Below are positions 8,821-16,916 of a stretch of 64,000 bases of DNA, piece after piece. The DNA comes from UBA4877 sp002399285 (lineage in GTDB: Bacteria; Bacillota; Thermoanaerobacteria; Thermoanaerobacterales; UBA4877): NCBI GenBank assembly GCA_036771835.1, contig DAIPGN010000012.1:1-64000 (forward strand). The letters run 5' to 3'. The position numbers were made by a program, and so were the translations under genes. How positions within the stretch are numbered: the stretch's first letter is position 1; each line of letters starts with the position of its first letter. Below the pieces are notes generated by a model. That model saw only the letters and a list, made by a program, of their open reading frames with translations, searched no databases and was not told the DNA's origin.

Positions 8821-8848
8821 AACCGGCCGGCCATAGCGCCCTCCATTA

Positions 8849-8882
8849 CCCCGGATCTTCTCCTCAGGTCCGGGGCTTTATT
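8849..8882. terminator. Hairpin terminator between convergent genes
   Basis: CCCCGGA (8849-8855) pairs with TCCGGGG (8869-8875), followed by CTTTATTT on the plus strand. It ends the DUF3160 operon; the T-run overlaps the 3' end of the convergent channel gene. Confidence 0.7.
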
Positions 8883-9738
8883 TAGCCGCTTCACCCTCGG
8901 CATTTCTCTGTCTGTGTAAATAGATCAGCCAATAGGCCATCCCCACAAAGCCCGCTCCTCCCACAATATTGCCTAAGGTCACGGGTATAAGATTCTTCGT
9001 TATGAACGTGCCCCAGCTCAGAGCATCTATACCGCCCTGCGTCAGCCCGAGGGAGAGCGCCTGCTTCACCCACATGGGATCTGACTTTGCCAGGATGCCC
9101 GCCGGGATATAATACATATTGGCGATGCTGTGCTCAAAGCCGGAGGTTACAAACAGCCATATGGGGAAAAATATCGCCAGCACCTTCCCGGCAATATCCC
9201 TCGCCGCCGTGGACATCCATATGGCGATGCAGACCAGCCAGTTGCAGAGGATACCCAAGCAAAAGGCGTTTACAAAGCTCATGCCCGTCTTGCCCGCCGC
9301 GACCTTTATGGTGAATCCGCCCAGCAGGCCCGCCGAATAATTGAGCTGCCCGGAATAATGCACCAGCAGCACCACGATCATGGCGCCTGCAAAGTTGCCA
9401 AGGTAGACAAAGAACCAGTTGCGCAGCATGGCGGTCCAACCGCTCTTTCTGTCCGCGCAGGACAGCACCATAAGGCAGTTGCCCGTAAAGAGCTCCGCCC
9501 CGGCGATCACGACCATCATGAGTCCCGTGGAAAATATCGCTCCCGAGAGCAGCTTCGCGACGCCCACCGAGCTTACGGTATGTATGGCCACATTGGAGCC
9601 CTGGGCGGCCAGGCCTATAAACGCACCGCCCATGATACCCAGAACGAACTGCTTCCATGCGGGCAGTCCCGCCTTATACCGCCCCATCTCTATAAAGCTC
9701 TCCGCTATCTCAGCGGGGCTCAAAAAAGATTTATCCAT
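8878..9738 (-). CDS. Formate/nitrite transporter family channel
   Basis: The 286-residue membrane protein has the FNT layout of six helices with two re-entrant halves. Diagnostic segments are GAELFTGN (first half), the NAFCLGILCNWLVC helix, SGFEHSIANMYYIP and a late NLIPVTLGNIVGG. Family members carry formate, nitrite or hydrosulfide across the cytoplasmic membrane; sequence alone does not fix the ion, though formate is likely in an amino acid fermenter. It lies about 200 bp downstream of hutU on the same strand, but a terminator and a repeat lie between them, so it is probably separately transcribed. GGAG lies in front of the ATG. Confidence 0.88.
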   Translation of the reverse strand: MDKSFLSPAEIAESFIEMGRYKAGLPAWKQFVLGIMGGAFIGLAAQGSNVAIHTVSSVGVAKLLSGAIFSTGLMMVVIAGAELFTGNCLMVLSCADRKSGWTAMLRNWFFVYLGNFAGAMIVVLLVHYSGQLNYSAGLLGGFTIKVAAGKTGMSFVNAFCLGILCNWLVCIAIWMSTAARDIAGKVLAIFFPIWLFVTSGFEHSIANMYYIPAGILAKSDPMWVKQALSLGLTQGGIDALSWGTFITKNLIPVTLGNIVGGAGFVGMAYWLIYLHRQRNAEGEAAK

Positions 9739-9800
9739 ATATACAACTCCTCATCTTAAAATAAAATTCAGCCGCATCCCTGTCCATTTCATTGCTATGC

Positions 9801-9836
9801 AAAAAGCTAGCCCGGCGGTAATATAACCCGCCGGGC
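9801..9836 (-). terminator. Terminator downstream of hutU
   Basis: A 9-bp perfect stem, GCCCGGCGG (9810-9818) and CCGCCGGGC (9828-9836), is followed on the minus strand by TAGCTTTTT. It fits a rho-independent terminator for the urocanate hydratase transcript. Confidence 0.7.
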
Positions 9837-9840
9837 ACAG

Positions 9841-9933
9841 GTCGAAGCCAATCTCGCTCAGGCCGCTAAATTGCACGGCAATTTTGTTTGCCGCCCTGCA
9901 CAATTCGTCGCAGCCTCCAAGTTTGTCCGCAGT
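9841..9933 (-). repeat. Intergenic hairpin repeat, copy A
   Basis: Read on the minus strand this shows GCGGACAAAC, a GGCTGCGACGAAT core, an AAATTGCCGTGCAATTT middle and a GATTGGCTTCGACCTG end. It aligns end to end with copy B at 12131-12215, so the two copies flank hutU in opposite orientation. The termini of the family are complementary. Confidence 0.7.
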
Positions 9934-9934
9934 C

Positions 9935-11962
9935 TTATTTCCCCAAACCTTTTTCAACGACCTCGTCGATAAGCTTTTGGTCGGGTATATACGGGATCGT
10001 TATATGACCAAGTCCTATATGGTTTTTGTTGAACTCCGCCGCGGTCTCGATGGAATGTGGATTTCTGGCCCACGACCTCCTGGCTACGCCGCCCATGACG
10101 TCCCAGAGCAGGGCAGACTTTATGATATCATCGGTCCTGCGGCTGCCGTCCAAAACCAGGCCGAACCCGCCGTTGATCGCCTTGCCTATGCCTACGCCGC
10201 CTCCATTGTGAAGGGTCACGAGGGTCATCCCCCGGGCAGCGTTGCCCGCAAAGCACTGCGTCGCCATATCGGCCATGACGTTGCTGCCGTCCTTGATATT
10301 CGCCGTCTCCCTGAAAGGCGAATCGGCGCCGCTCACATCGTGGTGGTCCCTGCCCAGCATCACCGGCCCAATCTCGCCGTTTCTGACCAATTCGTTGAAC
10401 CGAAGGGCTATCTTTATCCTTCCCTCGGCATCCTGATACAGTATCCTTGCCTGTGTCCCCACCACCAAGTTGTGCTTTTCGGCATCGCGTATCCAGATAT
10501 AATTATCCCGGTCTTGTCCCCGCCTGTCGGGGTCGATGCACTCCATGGCCGCCTGATCGGTCTTGATGAGGTCCTCGTGCTTTCCGCTCAGGCATACCCA
10601 TCTGAACGGGCCGTATCCATAGTCGAACATCTCCGGTCCCATTATGTCCTCCACATAGGAGGGGAAGATGAAACCGTCCTTTTCATCCTTGCCGTTTCTG
10701 GATATCTCCATTACACCCGCATCAAACACGGCCTTCATGAAGGAATTGCCGTAATCGAAGAAATAGGTGCCCCTGTCCACCAATGTTTTGATGAGCTCGA
10801 AGTGCCGCCGCAGGCTCTTATCCACAAGTTTCCTGAATTTTCCCCTGTCCTCGGCCAGCATGCGGGTCCTTTCCTCAAACGTCAGGCCCTGCGGGCAATA
10901 GCCGCCGTCATAGGGCACATGGCAGGAGGTCTGGTCGGACAGCAGTTCGACCTTTATATTCTTCTTCACGATGTATTCCAGCAGGTCCACAATATTGCCG
11001 TAATATGCTATGGAAATAGGCTGCCTTTTATCCAGATACTCCCTGGCGATCGTAAACACCTCATCGGGGTCCGACGATACCCTGCTCACCCATCCCTGAT
11101 CATGACGGGTCTTGATCCGGGAGTAATCCACCTCGGCTATGATGCCGACACCTCCCGCAATCTCCACGGCCTTGGCCTGAGCGCCGCTCATGCCGCCCAG
11201 TCCCGAAGACACGAACATGTGGCCCTTTAGATCCTGGTCATGGGGTATACCCAGCTTCAGCCTGCCGGCATTGAGCAGGGTGTTGAAGGTACCGTGCACT
11301 ATGCCCTGCGGCCCGATATACATCCAGCCTCCGGCAGTCATCTGCCCGTAGTTGGCCGTGCCCATTTCCTCCGCGACCTCCCAGTTGTCCTGATTGTCGA
11401 ACATCCCCACCATCAGGGCGTTGGTAATGACGACCCTGGGAGCTTCCGGCTTTGAGGGAAACAGCCCTACCGGGTGTCCCGACTCCACCACCAGCGTCTG
11501 GTCTTCCGTAAGTATCTCAAGATATTTCTTTATCAGCCTGTACTGCATCCAGTTCTGGCACACGCTGCCGGTCTCCCCGTAAGTCACCAGCTCATAGGGA
11601 TACAGGGCGACTTCAAAGTCCAGGTTGTTGTCCATCATTACCTGAAAGGCCTTCCCCGCAAGGCACTTGCCCTTGTATTCATCTATCGGCTTGCCGTAGA
11701 TCCTGCCCTCCGGCCTGAATCTATAGGCATAGATCCTTCCCCTCGTCTTGAGTTCATTCAAGAACTCCGGGGCAAGCTTCTCATGATACTGCTCCGGCAC
11801 ATAGCGAAGCGCGTTCTTCAAGGCAGTCTTAGTCTGCTCCGGCGTGAGGCGAAAATCCCTGGCCGGCGCTCTCCTGATCCCTTCAGCAAAATCCGGCATT
11901 TCCGGCAGATCATCGTCAAGTTTGACAGTCATGGCCTTGGCGACGTCAAAGTTATTCAGCAT
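9935..11962 (-). CDS. hutU: Urocanate hydratase
   Basis: The 675-residue protein is urocanase, which converts urocanate to 4-imidazolone-5-propionate in histidine breakdown, using tightly bound NAD+ as electrophile. Recognisable segments are YGQMTAGGWMYIGPQG (205-220), the nucleotide-binding SGLGGMSGAQAKA (253-265) and a C-terminal HNGGGVGIGKAINGG. It is the longer form (about 670 residues) seen in many Firmicutes and spirochaetes rather than the roughly 555-residue proteobacterial form. ATG follows AGGGGG. No hutH, hutI or hutG gene is in the window, so the rest of the pathway must be encoded elsewhere. Confidence 0.96.
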   Translation of the reverse strand: MLNNFDVAKAMTVKLDDDLPEMPDFAEGIRRAPARDFRLTPEQTKTALKNALRYVPEQYHEKLAPEFLNELKTRGRIYAYRFRPEGRIYGKPIDEYKGKCLAGKAFQVMMDNNLDFEVALYPYELVTYGETGSVCQNWMQYRLIKKYLEILTEDQTLVVESGHPVGLFPSKPEAPRVVITNALMVGMFDNQDNWEVAEEMGTANYGQMTAGGWMYIGPQGIVHGTFNTLLNAGRLKLGIPHDQDLKGHMFVSSGLGGMSGAQAKAVEIAGGVGIIAEVDYSRIKTRHDQGWVSRVSSDPDEVFTIAREYLDKRQPISIAYYGNIVDLLEYIVKKNIKVELLSDQTSCHVPYDGGYCPQGLTFEERTRMLAEDRGKFRKLVDKSLRRHFELIKTLVDRGTYFFDYGNSFMKAVFDAGVMEISRNGKDEKDGFIFPSYVEDIMGPEMFDYGYGPFRWVCLSGKHEDLIKTDQAAMECIDPDRRGQDRDNYIWIRDAEKHNLVVGTQARILYQDAEGRIKIALRFNELVRNGEIGPVMLGRDHHDVSGADSPFRETANIKDGSNVMADMATQCFAGNAARGMTLVTLHNGGGVGIGKAINGGFGLVLDGSRRTDDIIKSALLWDVMGGVARRSWARNPHSIETAAEFNKNHIGLGHITIPYIPDQKLIDEVVEKGLGK

Positions 11963-12279
11963 AGATACGACCCCCTTCTAAAAAATTTATTGTTTATCGT
12001 ATTAAAACAAGCGGCAATGAACTTAGAGCATCTTTAAGTAATTCGACATCCGTACGCTCGTGTCCTGCAAATTTCTTACCGTATTCGCCTGAGAAAACCC
12101 TTTCCCAAGACATATACCTGCCCCACAAGCTACAGACAAAACGGCAGGCCGTGACAATCGTACAGGGCAAAATTACAGTGCAATTTTGCGGTTGCACAGG
12201 ATTGGCATCGGTCTGATATATATTATATATTAAACCTCGGTTAAATTAAATAGCAAACCCGATATGGCCGGACCTCAGC
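11963..12279. other. hutU upstream region with a repeat
   Basis: This 317-bp gap holds hairpin repeat copy B (12131-12215) and should hold the hutU promoter. A minus-strand frame ending at 11994 contains a protein-like stretch starting MSWERVF, but without a good ribosome site or recognisable family; it could be a remnant. No clear riboswitch or attenuator was seen. Confidence 0.4.
12131..12215 (+). repeat. Intergenic hairpin repeat, copy B
   Basis: Contains ACAGACAAAACGG, CAGGCCGTGACAA, the middle AAATTACAGTGCAATTTT and the end GATTGGCATCGGTCTGA. The ends CAGGCCGTGACAA and TTGGCATCGGTCTG are imperfect reverse complements, so the element can fold. Confidence 0.7.
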
Positions 12280-12705
12280 CTATTTCCGCCGTTTGGATTC
12301 GCACTCGCTGCAGTAGCCGTATACCTCGAACCTGTGCCCCGTGGGAATGAAGCCCGTCTCTTTAAAGACGTCCTTGAGTTCGTCTATGGGGCAGAATTCA
12401 AAGGAGATGGTCTTGCCGCAGCCTTTGCATATAAGGTGATGATGATGTTCCTCGTCGTCCCGGTACGCATACAGGGTATTCCCGCCGCTGCCCGCTATCT
12501 CGCAGACAAGCCCCACGGATTTTAAAATCTCGATGTTGCGGTAAACGGTGGAGAAGTTGATGCCCGGCCTGGCCCGGCCGGCCGCTTCAAAGAGCTCGTG
12601 GGCCGTCATCGCCCTGTCCGCGCTTTTAAGCGTGTCCGCCAGCACCCTCCGCTGCTGGGTCAGCCTTACCCCTTTATTCCTGAAACATTCCTCTATATAT
12701 GTCAT
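12280..12705 (-). CDS. zur: Fur-family metal regulator, Zur type
   Basis: The 141-residue protein is a Fur-family repressor: N-terminal winged helix with RLTQQRRVL (14-22) and NFSTVYRNIEIL (50-61), a histidine-rich EEHHHHLIC metal site (86-93) and two structural-zinc CxxC pairs (Cys 93/96 and 132/135). It is the last gene of a zinc-transporter operon, its ATG directly following the permease stop codon, so a zinc-sensing Zur role is the best inference. Regulation of manganese or peroxide (PerR) is less likely given the neighbours. It probably autoregulates through the palindrome in front of znuA. Confidence 0.85.
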   Translation of the reverse strand: MTYIEECFRNKGVRLTQQRRVLADTLKSADRAMTAHELFEAAGRARPGINFSTVYRNIEILKSVGLVCEIAGSGGNTLYAYRDDEEHHHHLICKGCGKTISFEFCPIDELKDVFKETGFIPTGHRFEVYGYCSECESKRRK

Positions 12706-13497
12706 CTATTCCCGTCCCCTCTTGTAGAGCAGCACCCCGACCAGTATCAGCACCGAGGTTATCACTATCGTGCCTCCCGGAGCCAGGTCCCAAACAAAGG
12801 AAGTTACCAGCCCCGCTATGACCGATGCTAAGGCCACGCCTACGGATATCCCCATGGTGGACTTGAAGCTCTTCCCCAGCTGTATGCTCACCGCAGCCGG
12901 TATCACCATCAGGGATGACACCAGCAGCGTGCCGACCACCCTGATGGACAGGGCCACCGTGAGCGCCGTCAGTATGGTAAAGAATATGTTTACCGCGCCG
13001 GTGTTCACCCCGGAAAACCTGGCCGCTTCCTCGTCGAAGGTCATGTAAAACAGCTTCCTATAGATAAATGCCATGGACAGCAGTATGAATATGCCCACGA
13101 TGAGTATCAGCCACAGATCGGAGTCGGTCACAGCCACGATGGAGCCGAAGAGGTAGCTGAACAGGTCGACATTAAAGGCCCGGCCCAAGCTTATGAGAAT
13201 GGTGGCCAGGCCGATGCCTCCCGACATCACCACGGCTAAGGATATCTCGGCATACTTTTTAAAGCGGTTCCTCAGAAACTCTATGAACACCGCAGCAGCA
13301 GCCGACATGATGAGAGCGCCCCAAAAGGGATTGAAACCCAACAGCATACCCAGCGCGACTCCCGAGAGGGACACGTGGGACAGCGCGTCGCCTATCATCG
13401 ACATCCTGCGCAGCACGATGAAATTGCCTATGATGGGGCAGATAACGGCTATCATTATCCCCGCCGCAAATGCCCTCTGCATGAACGAATAACTCAA
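12706..13497 (-). CDS. znuB: Zinc ABC transporter permease
   Basis: The 263-residue protein is an ABC-3 family permease with seven to eight hydrophobic segments. Family features include GNFIVLRRMSMIGDALSHVSL near the N-terminus and RVVGTLLVSSLMVIPAAV late in the protein. It forms the membrane channel for a metal (zinc by context) with the adjacent ATPase and binding lipoprotein. Start chosen at TTG (13497), which follows AAGGGGAGTG; the first ATG is five codons further in. The gene starts 15 bp after the ATPase stop and abuts zur. Confidence 0.9.
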   Translation of the reverse strand: MSYSFMQRAFAAGIMIAVICPIIGNFIVLRRMSMIGDALSHVSLSGVALGMLLGFNPFWGALIMSAAAAVFIEFLRNRFKKYAEISLAVVMSGGIGLATILISLGRAFNVDLFSYLFGSIVAVTDSDLWLILIVGIFILLSMAFIYRKLFYMTFDEEAARFSGVNTGAVNIFFTILTALTVALSIRVVGTLLVSSLMVIPAAVSIQLGKSFKSTMGISVGVALASVIAGLVTSFVWDLAPGGTIVITSVLILVGVLLYKRGRE

Positions 13498-13512
13498 TAT
13501 ATCCGTTGCGCG

Positions 13513-14241
13513 TCACTCCCCTTCATATATCCCGTATCCGAAAACCTCTGCGAGGTGCTGCTGAGTGAGATTGGGCCGGTCGTGGACATGCAGCCCTCCG
13601 TTTCCCACACAGGCCACCTTGCTTGCCCTTTTAAGCACGGCGTTTATATCATGGCTCACTATCACTATGGTCAGATCATACTCCCTGCGCATATCATCCA
13701 AAAGCTCATAGAACCCCGCCTGTGCGACGGTGTCTACCCCGGTGGTGGGCTCGTCCATGAATATGATCTCCGGCGACCCTATCAGCAGCCTGGCCAGAAA
13801 TACCCTCTGCCTCTGTCCGCCCGACAGCTCGCCTATCAGCTTATGCTTCACGCCGCCCATACCGACCATATTCAGGACGTCCTCCGCCCTGCTGTGAATG
13901 TCTCCCCCGCCGAACGGCTTCATCCACTCCCTTGCCCCCGTCATGACGATCTCCTCCACCGTAGCTGGAAAAGACGTATTTATATGGGTGGCATACTGGG
14001 AAAGGTAACCCACCCTGCCCCACTCATTGAATCTCTTTATATCCGTCCTAAAGAGCCTGACGCTCCCCTTCCACGGCGTAAGCTCCCCCAGGGCCAGTTT
14101 CATAACGGTGGACTTGGCCGCCCCGTTGGGGCCGATGACCGCCATATAGTCCCCCCGCTCCACATATAGGCTGACGTCCTCCAGCACCGGTACATTGGCA
14201 TACCCAAACGTAACATCGTTCATTTCCAATATCTTGTCCAT
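13513..14241 (-). CDS. znuC: Zinc ABC transporter ATP-binding protein
   Basis: The 242-residue ATPase carries Walker A GPNGAAKST (37-45), signature LSGGQRQRV, Walker B IIFMDEPTTG and the switch histidine in IVSHD. Walker A has Ala where most ABC ATPases have Gly (GAGKS); I recall the same substitution in streptococcal AdcC-type zinc ATPases, so it is probably a family trait. It energises uptake through the neighbouring permease. It starts 2 bp after the znuA stop codon, indicating tight coupling. The C-terminal HVHDRPNLTQQHL segment is typical of metal importers. Confidence 0.9.
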   Translation of the reverse strand: MDKILEMNDVTFGYANVPVLEDVSLYVERGDYMAVIGPNGAAKSTVMKLALGELTPWKGSVRLFRTDIKRFNEWGRVGYLSQYATHINTSFPATVEEIVMTGAREWMKPFGGGDIHSRAEDVLNMVGMGGVKHKLIGELSGGQRQRVFLARLLIGSPEIIFMDEPTTGVDTVAQAGFYELLDDMRREYDLTIVIVSHDINAVLKRASKVACVGNGGLHVHDRPNLTQQHLAEVFGYGIYEGE

Positions 14242-14243
14242 GC

Positions 14244-15116
14244 CTATCTCACCAGCTCCTTCTTAAGGCTGTCCAGGTTCTCCTCCATTATGGAGAAATA
14301 ATCTTCTCCCTTGGCCTTCTGCTGTTCGGTGAGCCCTTCCAAGGGGTCCAGAGTCATCTTCTCTATCCCCGTCTCCTCGGCTATGGAATCGGCTAACTTG
14401 GGGCTGGTAAGCGGCTCAAAGAATACATACCTTATGCCGTTCTTCCTGATGAAATCGACTATCTCGGTCATCCTCTTGGGAGACGGCTCGGAGTCGGGCG
14501 ACACCCCGGATATGGGCACCTGCCTCAGTCCGTAGTCTTCACACAGGTATGAGAAGGCCGCGTGAGTCGTCACTATATCCTTGTACTTCGCCTGCGACAG
14601 CGTGTCCGCGTATTCCCTGTCCAAGCCGTCAAACCTGTCTTGCAGTCCGGCATAGTTCTTGGAGTAGTATTCGGCATTCTTGGGGTCCGCCTTGACCAAG
14701 GCCTTATATATCTTATCCGCCTGCTGTTTCGCTCTCTTCGGGCTCAGCCATATATGAGGGTCATTGTCTTTGGCTATTCCCTTACCCGTGTTCACCGTCA
14801 CCACGCCTTTACCGGCAAGGGAAGGCTCCACCTTCTCCGCCCATGCCTCCAGTCCGCCTCCGTTGAATATAAACACGTCGCATTTTTCCAACTTTGCCAT
14901 CAGCTGCGGCGATGGTTCGTACTCATGGGCCTCCACGCCGGTGGGTATTATCTGCACGGCGTCTATGCGGTCTCCCGCTATTTTCTCCGTAAAGTCGTAC
15001 AGCGGGTATGTGGTTATGTAGACGCTGAGCTTCCCGTCATTCTCCATCGGCCTGGCCGCCGTACAGCCTCCCAGCAGCATCACCAGCACAAGCAGAAAGA
15101 TCACATTTTTCTTCAT
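14244..15116 (-). CDS. znuA: Zinc-binding lipoprotein of ABC importer
   Basis: The 290-residue protein is a cluster A-I metal-binding lipoprotein. The signal ends in lipobox LLGGC (Cys 18). Metal ligands expected for the family are His 64 (EAHEYEPS), His 121 (DPHIWLSP), His 185 (TTHAAFSYL) and an acidic residue near 257 (TLDPLEG). The His-rich loop common in ZnuA between the first two ligands is missing, so manganese cannot be excluded from this protein alone; the co-operonic Fur protein favours zinc. First gene of znuA-znuC-znuB-zur, with a near-consensus promoter and an operator-like palindrome upstream. Confidence 0.9.
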   Translation of the reverse strand: MKKNVIFLLVLVMLLGGCTAARPMENDGKLSVYITTYPLYDFTEKIAGDRIDAVQIIPTGVEAHEYEPSPQLMAKLEKCDVFIFNGGGLEAWAEKVEPSLAGKGVVTVNTGKGIAKDNDPHIWLSPKRAKQQADKIYKALVKADPKNAEYYSKNYAGLQDRFDGLDREYADTLSQAKYKDIVTTHAAFSYLCEDYGLRQVPISGVSPDSEPSPKRMTEIVDFIRKNGIRYVFFEPLTSPKLADSIAEETGIEKMTLDPLEGLTEQQKAKGEDYFSIMEENLDSLKKELVR

Positions 15117-15131
15117 AGATTCACCTCAAGT

Positions 15132-15188
15132 TGCAAATAGTTTGCATCTGTAATGGTTATTATAGCATACGCATATTTACATCGTCAA
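15132..15188 (-). promoter_or_regulatory. znu promoter with Zur-type palindrome
   Basis: On the minus strand a -35 TTGACG (15183-15188), an 18-bp spacer and a -10 TATAAT (15159-15164) are followed by a perfect 6-3-6 palindrome TGCAAA-CTA-TTTGCA (15132-15146), placed over the expected transcription start. The position fits a repressor operator. That Zur binds it is inferred. Confidence 0.75.
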
Positions 15189-15271
15189 GCTGCCTAAGCA
15201 TTATTAAGTAAAATCAACATATTAAAAAATTTTACTATGTTTATTATGAGATGTTATAGTATTTCTTACTA

Positions 15272-15300
15272 TTGTAATAATGTAAACAGGGTGATATAAT
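15272..15300 (+). promoter_or_regulatory. Sigma-A promoter of the amino acid permease gene
   Basis: TTGTAA (15272-15277), 17-bp spacer and TATAAT (15295-15300), 48 bp before the ATG. A second, weaker pair (TTTACT 15231-15236 and TATAGT 15255-15260) lies upstream. Confidence 0.65.
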
Positions 15301-15347
15301 TTAAAACATTACTATTTTGTATAAATATAAACTACGGATGTGATACA

Positions 15348-16853
15348 ATGCAAAAAGAGACGACCGGCAGCAAAAAGCTAAAACTTGTCCCGCTGGTACT
15401 CATGGTACTTACCTCGGTATTCGGCTTCAACAATATCCCGCGTTCCTTTTATCTGATGGGATACGCGGCGATTCCCTGGTATATCCTGTCCGGCATTACC
15501 TTTTTTATACCCTTCACATTCATGATGGCCGAGTACGGATCGGCTTTCAAGGACGAGAGCGGCGGCATGTATACATGGATGGAGAGATCCTCCGGTCCCA
15601 GGTATGCCTTTATAGGGACCTTCATGCAGTATGCCGCCTACATAATATGGATGGTCAACATCTGCTCCACCGTCTGGGTGCCGCTGTCCAACGCCATATT
15701 CGGCAGCGACAGGACTCCCTCGCTGTCGCTTCTGGGCCTCAACTCCACGCAGGTGCTCGGGCTGCTTGGCATCGCATTGATCGTACTGGTAACGGCGGTG
15801 ACAAGCAGGGGCCTTGGCAGTATATCGAGGATCACCTCTGCGGGCGGGAGAGCCGTTGCCCTTTTAAATGCCGTACTGTTGGCCGGCGCTTTTTTTGTAT
15901 TGATAGCAAACGGCGGAAAGCTCGCCCAACCGGTGACTTCGACTATGTCCTTCGTAAGGTCTCCCAACCCTCAATACGGCTCTCTGCCGGCTATGCTTTC
16001 GTTTGCAGTCTTCGCCATTTTCGCCTACGGCGGTACGGAAGTGACCGGGGGCGTGGTGGACCAGACGGAAAATGCGGCGGTGACCTTCCCCAAAGGGCTT
16101 GCCATATCGGCCGCCATAATCACGGTCGGGTATTCCCTCGGGATATTCGCCGTCGGTATATTTACACATTGGGACAACGTCCTTGCCTCGGATAATATAA
16201 ACATCGCCAATGCGCTGTATGTGATAATGAACAATCTGGGATACCAGATCGGCCTGGCCGCGGGCCTGAGCAGCGCCGCCTCCCTGACCGCCGGCTGCTG
16301 GATGGCCAGGTATGTGGGGATATCCATGTTCCTGTCGATGATGGGCTCCTTCTTCACATTCAGCTATTCACCCTTAAAGCAGCTTATCGAAGGCACTCCG
16401 AAGGGATTGTGGCCCGGCCGGATGGCCGAGGTCAAAAACGGCGTTCCCTCGTTCGCCATATGGATACAGTGCGCTCTCATCGCCGCAGTCATCTTTTTGA
16501 CCTCCTTTGGCGGAGACGCCGCCCAGGTATTTTTCACCCGCCTGGTGCTCATGGCCAACGTGTCGATGACGCTGCCCTACCTGTTCCTGTGCGGCTCCTT
16601 CCCGGCGTTCAAGGCAAAGAAGGAGCTGGCCCGGCCTTTTGAAATATACAAGACCCGGCGCAGCGCCCTGGCCGCCCCACTTATCTCCGCGGTCACGGTG
16701 GGATTCGCCAACCTGTTCACCATAATACAGCCCGCCATGACCGGCGACCTGAGCTCCACACTGTGGATGATCACAGGCCCGGCCTTCTTCTCCATCGTGG
16801 CCTGGCTGATGTATGGCAGATACGAGCGCAGCCTGTCTAAAGGACAGCGGTAA
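15348..16853 (+). CDS. APC-superfamily amino acid permease, YjeM/GadC-like
   Basis: The 501-residue protein has about 12 membrane segments in the APC (amino acid-polyamine-organocation) pattern. Features shared with the YjeM/GadC glutamate:GABA antiporter branch include TSVFGFNNIPRSFYLMGYAA in the first helix, an AEYGSAFKDESGGMYTW loop and FAIFAYGGTEVTGGVVDQTE in the sixth to seventh helices. It should move an amino acid, perhaps in exchange for a fermentation product or precursor. Substrate is unknown. It is monocistronic, between its own promoter and a strong terminator. Confidence 0.8.
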   Translation: MQKETTGSKKLKLVPLVLMVLTSVFGFNNIPRSFYLMGYAAIPWYILSGITFFIPFTFMMAEYGSAFKDESGGMYTWMERSSGPRYAFIGTFMQYAAYIIWMVNICSTVWVPLSNAIFGSDRTPSLSLLGLNSTQVLGLLGIALIVLVTAVTSRGLGSISRITSAGGRAVALLNAVLLAGAFFVLIANGGKLAQPVTSTMSFVRSPNPQYGSLPAMLSFAVFAIFAYGGTEVTGGVVDQTENAAVTFPKGLAISAAIITVGYSLGIFAVGIFTHWDNVLASDNINIANALYVIMNNLGYQIGLAAGLSSAASLTAGCWMARYVGISMFLSMMGSFFTFSYSPLKQLIEGTPKGLWPGRMAEVKNGVPSFAIWIQCALIAAVIFLTSFGGDAAQVFFTRLVLMANVSMTLPYLFLCGSFPAFKAKKELARPFEIYKTRRSALAAPLISAVTVGFANLFTIIQPAMTGDLSSTLWMITGPAFFSIVAWLMYGRYERSLSKGQR

Positions 16854-16857
16854 TACT

Positions 16858-16906
16858 AAAAAAGTCCATTTATGAATCGAGCAGTTTACTCATAAATGGA
16901 CTTTTT
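16858..16906. terminator. Bidirectional terminator
   Basis: A 12-bp perfect stem (16864-16875 with 16890-16901) is flanked by A6 and T5, so it can end both the permease transcript and the convergent gene. Confidence 0.85.
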
Positions 16907-16916
16907 AAATAACTAT

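Noticed and set aside
9884..11230. A 448-codon plus-strand open frame
   Set aside because: Antisense shadow of hutU caused by codon bias; the minus strand has full urocanase motifs.
14101..14135. Walker A of ZnuC with Ala for Gly (GPNGAAKST)
   Set aside because: First thought to be a disabling change, but the same substitution is recalled in AdcC-type zinc ATPases, so it is likely a family trait.
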